Source: CAWCDJ01 sp963796485 | GTDB taxonomy: Bacteria; Acidobacteriota; Terriglobia; Bryobacterales; Bryobacteraceae | Assembly: GCA_963796485.1 (NCBI GenBank) | Contig: CAWCLV010000001.1 | Location: forward strand, 1,116,001-1,180,000 | DNA length: 64,000 nt | Direction: 5' to 3' | Shown here: in pieces, positions 35,057-44,599 of the stretch | Layout: every line of letters starts with the position of its first letter | Position numbering within the stretch: the first letter of the stretch is position 1 | Notes under the pieces: generated by a model | Seen by the model: only the letters and a program-made list of their open reading frames with translations | The model's database searches: none | What the model was told of the DNA's origin: nothing | Translations under genes and position numbers: made by a program

Positions 35057-36544
35057 ATGCCGGAATACGTTGGAGCCATCGACCAGGGAACGACCAGCAC
35101 GCGTTTCATCGTCTTTGATCGCGGCGGGCGCCTGGTAGCGAGCGCGCAAAAAGAGCACGAGCAGATTTATCCGCAGCCTGGATGGGTGGAGCACGACCCC
35201 GAAGAGATCTGGGCCCGCACGGAGCAGGTGGTGCGCGAGGCCATGGCGCAACGCGGGCTGAAGCCGGCCGACCTCGCGGGAATCGGCATCACCAACCAGC
35301 GCGAAACCACGGTCCTGTGGAACCGCAAAACGGGCCGCCCGCTCTGCAATGCCCTCGTCTGGCAGGATACGCGTGTGGGTGACGACGTTTCCGAATTTTC
35401 GCGCAACGGCGGCGCCGACCGGTTCCGCGGCAAGACCGGCCTTCCGCTTTCCACCTATTTCAGCAGCCTGAAACTCCGCTGGATGCTTGAACACGTGCCT
35501 GGCGCGCGCGCGCAGGCGGAGGACGGCGAAGTCCTCTTCGGGACCATCGATTCCTTCCTGCTCTGGCGTCTTACCGGGCTGCACATCACCGACTGCACCA
35601 ATGCCAGCCGCACCCAGTTGATGAACCTGCACACACTCGACTGGGACCCGGATCTGCTGGATGCATTCGGCATCCCCCGCCAGGTCCTGCCGAAAATCCG
35701 GTCGAGCAGCGAGTGCTACGGCGCGGCCAAACTAGACGCCATCCAAGGCGTGCCCGTGGCCGGAATCCTGGGCGACCAGCAGGCCGCCCTCTTCGGGCAG
35801 ACCTGCTTCAATGCCGGCGAGGCGAAGAACACCTACGGCACCGGCTGCTTCCTCCTGATGAACACCGGGACAGAACCCGTGCAGTCGCGCTTCGGCCTTC
35901 TGACCACGGTCGCTTTCCAGATGCAAAACGGGCCTGCGTATTACGCTCTCGAAGGCAGCGTGGCAATCACGGGAGCGCTGGTGCAGTGGATCCGCGACAA
36001 CTTCGGCCTGATCGCGAAGAGCCACGAGATCGAAACCCTGGCGCGCACGGTGGAGGACAACGGCGGGATCTACTTCGTGCCCGCGTTTTCCGGATTGTAC
36101 GCGCCGTACTGGAAGCACAATGCTCGCGGTGTGATCGCGGGCCTGACCCGCTATACCAACAAGGGACACCTGGCGCGTGCCGTCCTCGAGGCCACCGCAT
36201 TCCAGACCCGCGAAGTGGTGGAAGCCATGGAGAAGGACGCCGGTGTGCCGGTCAACGTTTTGCGTACCGATGGCGGCATGGTGGAAAATGAGCTTCTCAT
36301 GCAGTTCCAGGCCGATATCCTGAACCGCGAGGTGGTTCGCCCGGTGGTCCGGGAGACCACCGCCCTCGGGGCGGCGTATGCGGCCGGTCTGGCCACGGGT
36401 TTCTATCAGGGCGTGGACGAATTGCGCGCGAACTGGTCCATCGACCGCACCTGGCATCCCGCCATGGATCCCGGCAGGCGCGAAAAGCTCTACGCCTCAT
36501 GGATCAGAGCGGTGACGCGCTCGTTCGACTGGCTGGACGAATAG
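35057..36544 (+). CDS. glpK: Glycerol kinase
   Basis: 495 residues, full length. It phosphorylates glycerol to glycerol 3-phosphate with ATP. FGGY-family motifs: 'GAIDQGTTSTRFIVFD' at the N-terminus, 'GWVEHDPEEIW', 'GITNQRETTVLW' and 'DGGMVENELLMQFQADIL'. 'GDQQAALFGQ' and 'NTYGTGCFLLMNTG' form the nucleotide site. The facilitator glpF follows 9 bases downstream, so uptake and trapping of glycerol are in one unit. No glpD or glpR is nearby. Confidence 0.96.
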   Translation: MPEYVGAIDQGTTSTRFIVFDRGGRLVASAQKEHEQIYPQPGWVEHDPEEIWARTEQVVREAMAQRGLKPADLAGIGITNQRETTVLWNRKTGRPLCNALVWQDTRVGDDVSEFSRNGGADRFRGKTGLPLSTYFSSLKLRWMLEHVPGARAQAEDGEVLFGTIDSFLLWRLTGLHITDCTNASRTQLMNLHTLDWDPDLLDAFGIPRQVLPKIRSSSECYGAAKLDAIQGVPVAGILGDQQAALFGQTCFNAGEAKNTYGTGCFLLMNTGTEPVQSRFGLLTTVAFQMQNGPAYYALEGSVAITGALVQWIRDNFGLIAKSHEIETLARTVEDNGGIYFVPAFSGLYAPYWKHNARGVIAGLTRYTNKGHLARAVLEATAFQTREVVEAMEKDAGVPVNVLRTDGGMVENELLMQFQADILNREVVRPVVRETTALGAAYAAGLATGFYQGVDELRANWSIDRTWHPAMDPGRREKLYASWIRAVTRSFDWLDE

Positions 36545-36553
36545 GAGATCGCG

Positions 36554-37282
36554 ATGGAGAAGCAGATGTTCGGTGAGTTCATGGGCACGCTCGTGCTCAT
36601 CCTCATGGGCAACGGCACGGTTGCCAATGTGCTCCTGAAGAAGTCCAAGGCCGAGGATTCGGGCTGGATCGTCATCGCCACCGGATGGGCCCTGGCAGTG
36701 CTCCTGGGCGTGCTGGTTTCGATCGCCTGCGGCAGCGCCGACGCCAACCTGAATCCGGCGGTCACTCTCGGCGCGGCCGTCAAGACCGGGGATTTCAGCA
36801 AGTTCCTGCCGTACCTGGCGGCGCAACTTGCCGGCGCCATGGTCGGAGCGACCCTGGTCTGGCTGAACTTCTATCCCCACTGGCGCGAGACGCCGGATGC
36901 CGATCGCAAGGCCGGCTGCTTCTTCACCTCCCCCGCCATCCGGCACTATCCCGCAAACCTGTTCAGCGAGGCCATCGGGACCTTCGTGCTGGTGGTGGCG
37001 GCGGGCGCAATTTTCTCCAAGGCCGTATCCCCGAGCGGACCCGCTGCCGGTCTTGGCCCGTACCTGGTCGGGAGCGTGGTCTGGGGAATCGGACTCGCGC
37101 TCGGCGGCACCACGGGTTATGCCATTAACCCCGCGCGCGATTTCGGACCGCGGCTGGCGCACGCCATCCTCCCCATTGCCAAAAAAGGCGGATCCGACTG
37201 GGCGTATGCGCCGGTCCCGATCATCGGTCCGCTTGTGGGAGGCACACTGGCCGGCTTGTTCATGAGGGCTGTAGGCTTCTGA
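36554..37282 (+). CDS. glpF: Glycerol facilitator (aquaglyceroporin, MIP family)
   Basis: 242 residues, six membrane segments and two half-helices. The pore motifs are NPA at 67-69 ('DANLNPAVTLG') and NPA at 192-194 ('YAINPARDFGPR'). The Asp after the second NPAR is the mark of glycerol-permeable members. It is behind AGGAG-like TAGGAG and coupled to glpK. Its end overlaps the presumed true start of the next gene. Confidence 0.94.
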   Translation: MEKQMFGEFMGTLVLILMGNGTVANVLLKKSKAEDSGWIVIATGWALAVLLGVLVSIACGSADANLNPAVTLGAAVKTGDFSKFLPYLAAQLAGAMVGATLVWLNFYPHWRETPDADRKAGCFFTSPAIRHYPANLFSEAIGTFVLVVAAGAIFSKAVSPSGPAAGLGPYLVGSVVWGIGLALGGTTGYAINPARDFGPRLAHAILPIAKKGGSDWAYAPVPIIGPLVGGTLAGLFMRAVGF

Positions 37283-38046
37283 AATTAATCGAAGCTCTTC
37301 CCCCCGGCGCGCGGGTGCTGGATCTGGGCGCGGGATCCGGCAGTTTCGCGGTTCCACGTTCGGACTTGTCCATCGTCCGGCTGGATCTCGAGGTTCCCGC
37401 GGCGCGCGGTGTGGGGGACTGGATCTCGGCCGATGCGGCGCGCCTGCCGTTCCGCTCCCACTCGTTCGATGCCGTGATCAGCAATCATAGCCTCGAGCAC
37501 TTCATGGAACTGGGCGCCACGCTGGCGGAGGTGGGCCGCGTGATTCGCCCGGGAGGGGCGCTGTACATCGCCGTGCCGGATGCCGGCACGCTGGCGGACC
37601 GGATCTATCGCTGGCTGGGACGGGGCGGCGGGCATGTGAACCCGTTCTACTCGCCCAAGGAAGTCAGCGACATGGTCGAGCGCGTCACCGGCCTGCGCCA
37701 CCGCCGCACGCATGCGCTCTACACTTCGCTTTCGTTCCTGAACTCGAAGAATTTCCGTTCACGACCGCCGCGCAAAATCGCCCTGTTCGCATTCGGCAAT
37801 GAGCGCTTCATCGCGCTATTCGTATGGCTGCTGCGCCGGATCGATCTCCGCTTCGGCACGCGCCTGAGCCACTACGGATGGGCGTTCTATTTCGGGGAGG
37901 TCGAGCCTCCGGAAGAGGAAGACTGGATCAACGTCTGCGTGCGCTGCGGCTCCGGCCACTCGCTGGAATTCCTGAAGCAGCATGGGGCCGTTCGCGGCTG
38001 GTATTCCTGCCCCGCCTGCCGCGCCCGCAATCTCTTAGTGGGATAG
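37279..38046 (+). CDS. SAM-dependent methyltransferase with C-terminal zinc ribbon
   Basis: ~255 residues. The Rossmann core has motif I 'VLDLGAGSGSF', 'DAARLPFRSHSFDAVISNHSLEH' and 'VIRPGGALYIAVPD', a Methyltransf_11-type fold. The last ~50 residues hold CVRC and CPAC pairs 28-30 residues apart, probably a zinc ribbon. The first standard start in frame (GTG 37315) would begin inside motif I, so CTG 37279, overlapping the glpF stop, is my preferred start: LKLIEALPPGARVLDLG. The start is uncertain. The substrate is unknown. The stop TAG (38044-38046) lies in a family A repeat. Confidence 0.75.
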   Translation: MKLIEALPPGARVLDLGAGSGSFAVPRSDLSIVRLDLEVPAARGVGDWISADAARLPFRSHSFDAVISNHSLEHFMELGATLAEVGRVIRPGGALYIAVPDAGTLADRIYRWLGRGGGHVNPFYSPKEVSDMVERVTGLRHRRTHALYTSLSFLNSKNFRSRPPRKIALFAFGNERFIALFVWLLRRIDLRFGTRLSHYGWAFYFGEVEPPEEEDWINVCVRCGSGHSLEFLKQHGAVRGWYSCPACRARNLLVG

Positions 38047-38063
38047 GCCTCCTTGGCCTGTCC
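38036..38063. repeat. Family A repeat, degenerate, supplying the methyltransferase stop
   Basis: GTGGGATAGGCCTCCTTGGCCTGTCC differs from GTGGGGCAGGCCTCCTGGCCTGCCC at a few positions. One of them turns GCAGG into ATAGG and creates the TAG that ends the methyltransferase gene. Confidence 0.65.
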
Positions 38064-38100
38064 AGCCGACCCTGGCGAAGCCGGATCGGCCGCGTATACC

Positions 38101-39492
38101 CTACGCCGCTACCCGCGCCGGCAGTTCCTTCAAAATCTCGCTGACAAACGCCTTCGCATCCCCGAAGAGCATCAGCGTCTTTTCCATGTAGTACAGTTCG
38201 TTGTCGATCCCCGCGAACCCGGGGCTCATGGACCGCTTGATCACCATCACGGTGCGTGCCTTGTCGACGTCCAGAATCGGCATGCCATAGATCGGGCTGC
38301 CCTTGTCGTTCCGCGCCGCCGGGTTGGTCACGTCGTTCGCTCCGATAATCAGCGCCACGTCGCACTGCGGAAACTCGCCGTTGATTTCGTCCATCTCGAA
38401 CAGCCGGTCGTAAGGGATATCCGCCTCGGCCAGGAGGACGTTCATGTGCCCCGGCATGCGGCCGGCCACCGGGTGGATCGCGAATTTCACGTCCACGCCG
38501 CGCTTCGAGAGCGAATCGTACAGCTCGCGGATCTTGTGCTGCGCCTGCGCCACCGCCAGCCCGTACCCGGGCACGATAATCACGCTGCCCGCCGCTTCCA
38601 GGATGGACGATGCTTCCTCCGCGCTCGCGCTCCGCACCGGACGCTGCTCGGTTTTCACCTGCGCCGTCTGAATCTGGCCGAAGGCTCCGAACAGCACGTT
38701 GGCGAACGAGCGGTTCATCGCCCGGCACATGATGATCGAAAGGATCAGCCCCGACGACCCGTCGAGCGCGCCCGCGATGATCAGCAGCTTGTTGTCCAGC
38801 GCGAACCCCATGGCGCAGGCGGAGAGCCCCGCATACGAGTTCAACAGGGCGATGACGGTCGGCATGTCCGCTCCGCCGATCGGGATGATCAGCAGGACGC
38901 CGAAGACCAGCGCGATTCCCGCGAAGATCGGGAACAGGTAGGTGTCGGTGGGGACCAGCATTAGCCGGACGCCCAACCCCAGCGCGATGATGAACAGCCC
39001 GAGGTTGATGAAGTTCTGGTTGCGATAGGTGATGGGGCGCTGCGGCAGAACTTCCTGCAATTTGCCCATCGCCATCAGGCTTCCGGTGAACGTCAGGAAC
39101 CCGAGCAGCGTCTCGATGATCAGCGCCACCATGACGAACCCGCGAAGCTCGGTGGCTGCGTGCGGCTGCCGCTGGTAGAATTCCGCCGTTCCGACGAGCG
39201 CCGCCGCCAGCGCGCCGCACGCGTGCGAAAGCGCGGTCCGCTGCGGGACGGCCGTCATCGGCATGATGTAGGCGATCGGAATTCCCACCGCCGTCCCGAT
39301 CAGGAACGCGGCGAAAACCCACTGCCAGTTGAACACGTGCTGCGAAACCAGCGTGCCGCAAATCGCCATCAGCATTCCGATCTCGCCGGCGAAGACGCCG
39401 CGGCGCGCGGTGGCCGGCGTGTTCATCCATTTAAGAGAGAGGATGAACAGCGCGGCGGAGATAAGGTAAATATAATGGACCGCCTGTGCCAT
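38101..39492 (-). CDS. pntB: NAD(P) transhydrogenase subunit beta
   Basis: 463 residues. About eight to nine membrane segments form the proton channel, followed by the NADP-binding domain III: 'SVIIVPGYGLAVAQAQHKIRELYDSL' (GYG loop), 'HPVAGRMPGHMNVLLAEADIPYD', 'DVALIIGANDVTNPAA' and 'KRSMSPGFAGIDNELYY'. With PntA and PntAB it moves hydride from NADH to NADP using the proton gradient. It starts directly after pntAB. Confidence 0.95.
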   Translation of the reverse strand: MAQAVHYIYLISAALFILSLKWMNTPATARRGVFAGEIGMLMAICGTLVSQHVFNWQWVFAAFLIGTAVGIPIAYIMPMTAVPQRTALSHACGALAAALVGTAEFYQRQPHAATELRGFVMVALIIETLLGFLTFTGSLMAMGKLQEVLPQRPITYRNQNFINLGLFIIALGLGVRLMLVPTDTYLFPIFAGIALVFGVLLIIPIGGADMPTVIALLNSYAGLSACAMGFALDNKLLIIAGALDGSSGLILSIIMCRAMNRSFANVLFGAFGQIQTAQVKTEQRPVRSASAEEASSILEAAGSVIIVPGYGLAVAQAQHKIRELYDSLSKRGVDVKFAIHPVAGRMPGHMNVLLAEADIPYDRLFEMDEINGEFPQCDVALIIGANDVTNPAARNDKGSPIYGMPILDVDKARTVMVIKRSMSPGFAGIDNELYYMEKTLMLFGDAKAFVSEILKELPARVAA

Positions 39493-39789
39493 TTACTTCT
39501 TCTCCTCGCGCCTCTTGAACATCTTTAACATGCGGTCCGTGATCAGGAACCCACTTACAATGTTAGTTACTGCCGACGTGATGGCGATGAACCCGAGCAC
39601 CTTGCTCAGCGTGGTCGCCCCCTGCGCGCCCGTAATCAGGATCGCGCCCACCACCGAAATCGCCGAGATGGCGTTGGTCAGCGACATCAGCGGCGTGTGC
39701 AGTAGCGGCGAGACCTTTCGGATCACCTCCAGGCCGACGAAAGTCGCCAGCATAAAAACGTAAAGACTAAGGACCAAGTCAGAGGACAT
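39493..39789 (-). CDS. pntAB: NAD(P) transhydrogenase subunit alpha, membrane part
   Basis: 98 residues with three to four membrane helices ('LYVFMLATFVGLEVIRKVSPLLHTPLMSLTNAISAISVVGAI'). This is the separate alpha-2 chain of three-subunit transhydrogenases, equal to the C-terminal end of E. coli PntA. It overlaps pntA by 11 bases and touches pntB with no gap. Confidence 0.93.
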   Translation of the reverse strand: MSSDLVLSLYVFMLATFVGLEVIRKVSPLLHTPLMSLTNAISAISVVGAILITGAQGATTLSKVLGFIAITSAVTNIVSGFLITDRMLKMFKRREEKK

Positions 39790-40945
39790 GGGATGCTCCC
39801 AGAGCTTCGCTCACGCGAGGGTGAACTACCGAGCCTTCGTAGGTCACCAGCGTTTCGCGGACAATCTCATCTTCGCGATCGAGGTTCAGCTTGCCGTCTT
39901 TGATGAGGTACTTGAGGAAGGTTGCGATGTTCTTGGCGTACATCTGGCTGGCGTGATAGGGGACCGAGGCAGGCAGGTTCACCGGGCCGTGGATCGAAAC
40001 TCCGTTCCGCTCGACCACTTCGCCGGGCCGCGTCAGCTCGCAATTGCCGCCGCGCTCGGCCGCGATATCGACGATCACCGACCCCGGCGCCATTCGCGCC
40101 ACCATCTCCGCCGTGACCAGCACCGGTGCTTTTTTGCCGGGAACCGCGGCCGTGGTGATGACGACGGTATTCTGCGCGAGCACCTCGCCCATGGCCTCGC
40201 GCTGCCGGCGATAGAAATCCTCGCCCATCGCCTTGGCGTAACCGCCCTTGTCTTCGGCGGCCGCCTCGCCCACGTCCAGCACCACGAATCGCGCGCCCAG
40301 GCTTTCGATCTGCTCCTTCACCGCGGTGCGGATATCGTAGCCGCTGACGACGGCCCCGAGGCGCCGCGCCGTGGCGATTGCCTGCAACCCGGCGACACCC
40401 GCCCCGATCACCAGGACGCGCGCCGGCGTAATCGTCCCCGCCGCCGTCATCAGCATGGGGAACATGCGGGGCAGGGAATTCGCGGCGATCAGGACGGCCT
40501 TATACCCGGCCACGGTGGCCATGGAAGAAAGCGCGTCCATGCTCTGTGCGCGCGTGATCCGGGGCATCAACTCCATAGCCAGGAAATTGACGCCGCGTTC
40601 GGCCAGTTGCCTTGCGGCCTGCGTGGCGGTCAGCGGTTCGCCAAAGCCGATTACCGTCTGCCCCCGCCGGAGCAGCGGCAAATCCGCTTCCCCCGTTTCG
40701 GGGTTGGCTCCGAGGCTCCGCACCTGCAGGAGGACCTCGGCCGCCGCAAACACTTCCGCGCGGCTCATGAGAGTCACGCTTTTGGCTGTGTATTCGGAAT
40801 CGGGGAAGCCGGCGGGCACCCCAGCCCCCGCTTCCATGACCAGTTCGATTCCGGTCTTGTTCAGGACGCTGATCGCGCCGGGGATGATCGCCACGCGGCG
40901 TTCACCCGGCGCTGATTCGGATACCACTCCGACTTTGATGCCCAT
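39779..40945 (-). CDS. pntA: NAD(P) transhydrogenase subunit alpha, NAD-binding part
   Basis: 388 residues. Domain I binds NAD(H): 'GIKVGVVSESAPGERRVAIIPG' at the N-terminus and the Rossmann motif 'VLVIGAGVAGLQAIATARRLGAVVSGYDIR', related to alanine dehydrogenase. It ends without membrane helices, which are on pntAB. It lies 43 bases below ndk on the same strand. Confidence 0.95.
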   Translation of the reverse strand: MGIKVGVVSESAPGERRVAIIPGAISVLNKTGIELVMEAGAGVPAGFPDSEYTAKSVTLMSRAEVFAAAEVLLQVRSLGANPETGEADLPLLRRGQTVIGFGEPLTATQAARQLAERGVNFLAMELMPRITRAQSMDALSSMATVAGYKAVLIAANSLPRMFPMLMTAAGTITPARVLVIGAGVAGLQAIATARRLGAVVSGYDIRTAVKEQIESLGARFVVLDVGEAAAEDKGGYAKAMGEDFYRRQREAMGEVLAQNTVVITTAAVPGKKAPVLVTAEMVARMAPGSVIVDIAAERGGNCELTRPGEVVERNGVSIHGPVNLPASVPYHASQMYAKNIATFLKYLIKDGKLNLDREDEIVRETLVTYEGSVVHPRVSEALGASHVL

Positions 40946-40988
40946 GTCGACCTGTTACCCGCATAGCAGCGGGCCTCACAGAAAACCT

Positions 40989-41408
40989 TTACAACAACTC
41001 GGAAGTACTGAAGAAGAACCTCAACTCGGTCTCCGCCGTTTCCGGCGCATCCGATCCGTGCACGCAATTGCGTTCGATATTCTCCGCGAACCGCTTCCGG
41101 ATGGTCCCCTCCGCGGCGTTGGCCGGGTTCGTAGCTCCCATCACTTCGCGCAGTTTCTTAATCGCGTCTTCGCGCTCGAGCGCCATCACGACGACCGGCC
41201 CCTCGGTCATGAACTTCACCAGGCCCGCATAGAACGGCCTCTCGCGGTGCACGGCATAGAAGCCCTGCGCCTGCGCTTCGGTCAGGCGGGTCATCCGCAT
41301 CCCCAGAATCTTGAAGCCGGCCTGCTGGATCATCGCCAGGATTTCACCGGCTTTTCCGGCGGCCACGGCATCCGGTTTAATGATTGAAAATGTGCGTTCC
41401 ACACTCAT
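40989..41408 (-). CDS. ndk: Nucleoside diphosphate kinase
   Basis: 139 residues from ATG 41408. It exchanges phosphates between nucleoside di- and triphosphates through a phospho-His. 'RTFSIIKPDAV', the Arg/Thr region and 'NCVHGSDAPETAETELRFFF' with the catalytic His (VHGSD) are present. The ATG overlaps the sucD stop (ATGA), so the two are coupled. Ndk can use the GTP or ATP made by succinyl-CoA synthetase, a common pairing in Acidobacteriota and others. A weak CCCGC/GCGGG hairpin lies at 40958-40973. Confidence 0.96.
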   Translation of the reverse strand: MSVERTFSIIKPDAVAAGKAGEILAMIQQAGFKILGMRMTRLTEAQAQGFYAVHRERPFYAGLVKFMTEGPVVVMALEREDAIKKLREVMGATNPANAAEGTIRKRFAENIERNCVHGSDAPETAETELRFFFSTSELL

Positions 41409-42271
41409 AAGAGGCTCTGAATCGTAACTCCAATCGACGCCGGAGTGGGGCACACTTTGATGCCCGCGACCTCCATCGCCGCAATCTTGTCGGAAGCTTT
41501 ACCGGACCCGCCCGCGATAATTGCGCCCGCATGGCCCATGCGCCGTCCCGGCGGGGCCGTCTGCCCGGCGACGAAGCCCACCACCGGCTTTTTCACGTTG
41601 GCCTTCACGTACGCCGCCGCGGTCTCTTCCGCGTTGCCGCCGATCTCGCCGATCATCACGATGGCGTGCGTATCCGGGTCGTCGTTAAACAGTCTCAGCG
41701 CGTCCAGGAAGTTGGTCCCGATAATCGGGTCGCCGCCGATCCCGATACACGTAGACTGCCCGATCCCCAACTTCGTCAACTGGCCCACCGCCTCGTACGT
41801 CAGGGTGCCCGAGCGCGAAACCACTCCCACGTGTCCTTCCAGGTGGATGTGCCCCGGCATGATCCCGATTTTGCACTTTCCCGGCGAGATGATCCCCGGG
41901 CAATTGGGCCCGATCAGCCGCGTCTTCTTGTCCTTCAGGAACTGCCACGCCTTAACCATGTCGAGCGTCGGGATGCCCTCGGTAATGCAGACGGCCAGCG
42001 CAACTCCCGCGTCGGCCGCTTCCATCACGGCATCGGCCGCAAACGGCGGCGGCACGAAGATCACGGTCGCATTCGCCGCGGTCTTCTCTACGGCCTCGGC
42101 GACGGTATTGAACACCGGCAGGTCCAGGTGCGTGGTCCCGCCTTTCCCCGGCACCACTCCGCCAACCACGTTGGTACCGTATGCGATTGCCTGCTGCGCG
42201 TGGAACGTGCCTTCTTTTCCGGTGAAACCTTGTACGATCAGTCGAGTATTCTTATCTACGAGTACGCTCAT
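41405..42271 (-). CDS. sucD: Succinyl-CoA synthetase subunit alpha
   Basis: 288 residues. The alpha chain binds CoA ('VQGFTGKEGTFHAQQAIAYGTNVVGGV') and carries the phospho-His in 'PPGRRMGHAGAIIAGGSGKA'. With SucC it makes ATP or GTP from succinyl-CoA in the TCA cycle. It starts 11 bases after the sucC stop. Confidence 0.96.
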   Translation of the reverse strand: MSVLVDKNTRLIVQGFTGKEGTFHAQQAIAYGTNVVGGVVPGKGGTTHLDLPVFNTVAEAVEKTAANATVIFVPPPFAADAVMEAADAGVALAVCITEGIPTLDMVKAWQFLKDKKTRLIGPNCPGIISPGKCKIGIMPGHIHLEGHVGVVSRSGTLTYEAVGQLTKLGIGQSTCIGIGGDPIIGTNFLDALRLFNDDPDTHAIVMIGEIGGNAEETAAAYVKANVKKPVVGFVAGQTAPPGRRMGHAGAIIAGGSGKASDKIAAMEVAGIKVCPTPASIGVTIQSLL

Positions 42272-42282
42272 CGGGTTTCCTC

Positions 42283-43440
42283 TTACGCAGCCAGCTTGAC
42301 CACTTTCTCCGCGGCATCGCGCATGTCCTGGCCCACCGTGAAATTCAGTCCGGATTCCATCAGGATCTGACGACCGAGTTCCACGTTCGTGCCTTCCATC
42401 CGGACCACGATCGGCACCTGGATGTTCAAATCCCGAGCTGCCGCCACCACGCCGGTCGCCAGCGTATCGCAGCGCAGAATGCCGCCGAAAATGTTGATGA
42501 GCACTGCCTTGACGTGCTTATCGGAAAGCAGGATGCGGAATGCGTTCTTGACCTGCTCGGCGCTGGCGCCGCCGCCCACGTCCAGGAAGTTCGCGGGACT
42601 CCCGCCGGCGTACTTGATGATGTCCATGGTGGCCATTGCCAAGCCCGCGCCGTTCACCATGCACCCCACCGTGCCGTCCAGTTTGATGTAGTTCAGGCCG
42701 AAACGCGACGCCTCGACCTCGAGCGGATCTTCCTCGTTCAGGTCGCGAAGTTCCAGCAGTTCCTTGTGCCGGTAGAGGGCGTTATCGTCGAAATTGACCT
42801 TGGCGTCGAGCGCATAGACCTTCCCTTCCTTCGTCAAAATGAAAGGGTTGATCTCCGCGAGCGAGGCGTCCATTGCGGTGTACGCGCGCGCCAGCGCCAT
42901 CATCGCCGCCGCCGCGGCGTTCACGCTGGCCGGCGGGATCCCGATCCCGAATGCCAGTTTCCGCGCCTGGTAGGCTTGCAGCCCCATCCCCGGCTGAAGG
43001 GTCTCTTTGAGGATCAGTTCCGGGGTCTTGGCGGCGACTTCTTCGATCTCCATCCCGCCCGCCGACGATGCCATGAATACCGGCTTGCCCTGCACGCGGT
43101 CGAGCACGATTCCGAGATAAAGCTCACGCTCGATTGGCAGTGTTTCCTCGATCAGGAGCCGCTGCACGATGCGTCCCTCGGGACCGGTCTGATGCGTGAC
43201 CAGCCGCATACCCAATATTTTGCGGGCGATTTCGACAGCGTCCGCGGCGTTCTTCGCCACTTTGACACCGCCGCCTTTGCCGCGTCCGCCGGCATGGATC
43301 TGCGCCTTCACCACTACGCTGCCGCCGATCTCCTTGGCCGCCGCTTCGGCCTCTTCCACCGTGAACGCGATCACGCCGCGCGGCACAGGAACGTTGTACT
43401 GGCCCAGAATGGCCTTTGCCTGATACTCGTGAATTTTCAT
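42283..43440 (-). CDS. sucC: Succinyl-CoA synthetase subunit beta
   Basis: 385 residues, ATP-grasp fold. 'MKIHEYQAKAILGQYNVPVPRG', 'VVKAQIHAGGRGKGGGVKV', 'LAEINPFILTKEGKVYALDAKVNFDDNALYRH' and 'NGAGLAMATMDIIKYAGGSPANFLDVGGGA' are signatures. It heads the minus-strand run sucC-sucD-ndk-pntA-pntAB-pntB and is divergent from trpD over 52 bases. Confidence 0.96.
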   Translation of the reverse strand: MKIHEYQAKAILGQYNVPVPRGVIAFTVEEAEAAAKEIGGSVVVKAQIHAGGRGKGGGVKVAKNAADAVEIARKILGMRLVTHQTGPEGRIVQRLLIEETLPIERELYLGIVLDRVQGKPVFMASSAGGMEIEEVAAKTPELILKETLQPGMGLQAYQARKLAFGIGIPPASVNAAAAAMMALARAYTAMDASLAEINPFILTKEGKVYALDAKVNFDDNALYRHKELLELRDLNEEDPLEVEASRFGLNYIKLDGTVGCMVNGAGLAMATMDIIKYAGGSPANFLDVGGGASAEQVKNAFRILLSDKHVKAVLINIFGGILRCDTLATGVVAAARDLNIQVPIVVRMEGTNVELGRQILMESGLNFTVGQDMRDAAEKVVKLAA

Positions 43441-43492
43441 GGAATTCTGCTTGTGTTAGTATGGCGGAAACAGCCAGAAACCCTAATATATC

Positions 43493-44524
43493 ATGTCGCT
43501 ATCCCCGTACCTGGAACGCATTGCAGACCGGCAACATTTGTCTACGGATGAAGCGGAAGCCGCCATGCACGCGATCCTCGGGGGGAACGCCAGCCACGCC
43601 CAAATCGCCGCGTTTCTGGTGGCGCTCCGGATGAAAGGCGAGACCTCGGACGAGTTAGTCGGGTTCGCACGCGCGATGCGGCGCAGGGCCGTGCCGGTAC
43701 TCCCCGGTTTGAACGGTTCCGCCCTGCTGGATACGTGCGGCACCGGTGGAGACGGCGCCGGAACGTTCAATATTTCGACGGTCGCGGCGTTCGTGGTCGC
43801 CGGCGCCGGGGTCCACGTCGCCAAGCACGGGAACCGCTCTGCCAGCGGCCGCCCGGGGTGCGGCAGCGCCGACCTGCTCGAATCGCTGGGCATCGAGATC
43901 GCCCTGCCGCCGGAGCAGTCCGCCCGCGCCATTCGCGAAATCGGTATCGGGTTCCTCTACGCCCCCGCCGTTCACACCGCCATGAAACACGCGCAGCCGG
44001 TCCGCGTGGAACTTAAAATGCGAACCGTGTTCAACCTGCTGGGGCCGTTGACTAACCCGGCCGACGCCAATGCCCAAGTTGTGGGCGCCCCGTCGCCGCA
44101 CGCCGCCGAACTGATGGCCGAGGCCCTCGCCACTCTCGGATTGCGCCGCGGGTTCGTGGTCCACGGCTCCGATGGCCTTGATGAAATCACCACCACCGGC
44201 CCCACCCTGGCGTACGAGATCGAAGCCGGGCGAGTCCTGGCGCGCCAACTGGAGCCCGCCGATTTCGCCGTGCGACAGGCGCGACCCGAAGACTTGAAAG
44301 GGGGCGACAAGCAGAGGAACGCGGAGATCGCCCGTTCCGTTTTCGCCGGCGACCGCGGGCCGCATCGCGATATCGTACTGGCAAACGCCGCCGCGGGACT
44401 GGTGGCTGCCGGGCTGGTCGAGACCTTCCTTGCGGGCGCGGCATTCGCGGCCGTTTCCATCGATTCCGGGGCCGCCCGCGGCAAGGTCGAAGCCCTGGCG
44501 CGTTTCACGCAGTCCTGCCGCTAA
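43493..44524 (+). CDS. trpD: Anthranilate phosphoribosyltransferase
   Basis: 343 residues. It joins anthranilate and PRPP in tryptophan synthesis. 'GTGGD' (83-87) and 'KHGNRSASGRPGCGSADLLESLG' (from 111) are the PRPP and anthranilate motifs, with 'HPAMKHAxPVR' type sequence ('VHTAMKHAQPVRVEL') and 'RTVFNLLGPLTNPA' later. It stands alone here, without the other trp genes. Confidence 0.95.
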   Translation: MSLSPYLERIADRQHLSTDEAEAAMHAILGGNASHAQIAAFLVALRMKGETSDELVGFARAMRRRAVPVLPGLNGSALLDTCGTGGDGAGTFNISTVAAFVVAGAGVHVAKHGNRSASGRPGCGSADLLESLGIEIALPPEQSARAIREIGIGFLYAPAVHTAMKHAQPVRVELKMRTVFNLLGPLTNPADANAQVVGAPSPHAAELMAEALATLGLRRGFVVHGSDGLDEITTTGPTLAYEIEAGRVLARQLEPADFAVRQARPEDLKGGDKQRNAEIARSVFAGDRGPHRDIVLANAAAGLVAAGLVETFLAGAAFAAVSIDSGAARGKVEALARFTQSCR

Positions 44525-44599
44525 TATCGGATTCTCCCCTCCCTTTTCGCAGTAAAATAAAAGTGGAGTAGTTGCCGCCGGCCGGCTGAGGAGGTTGCT

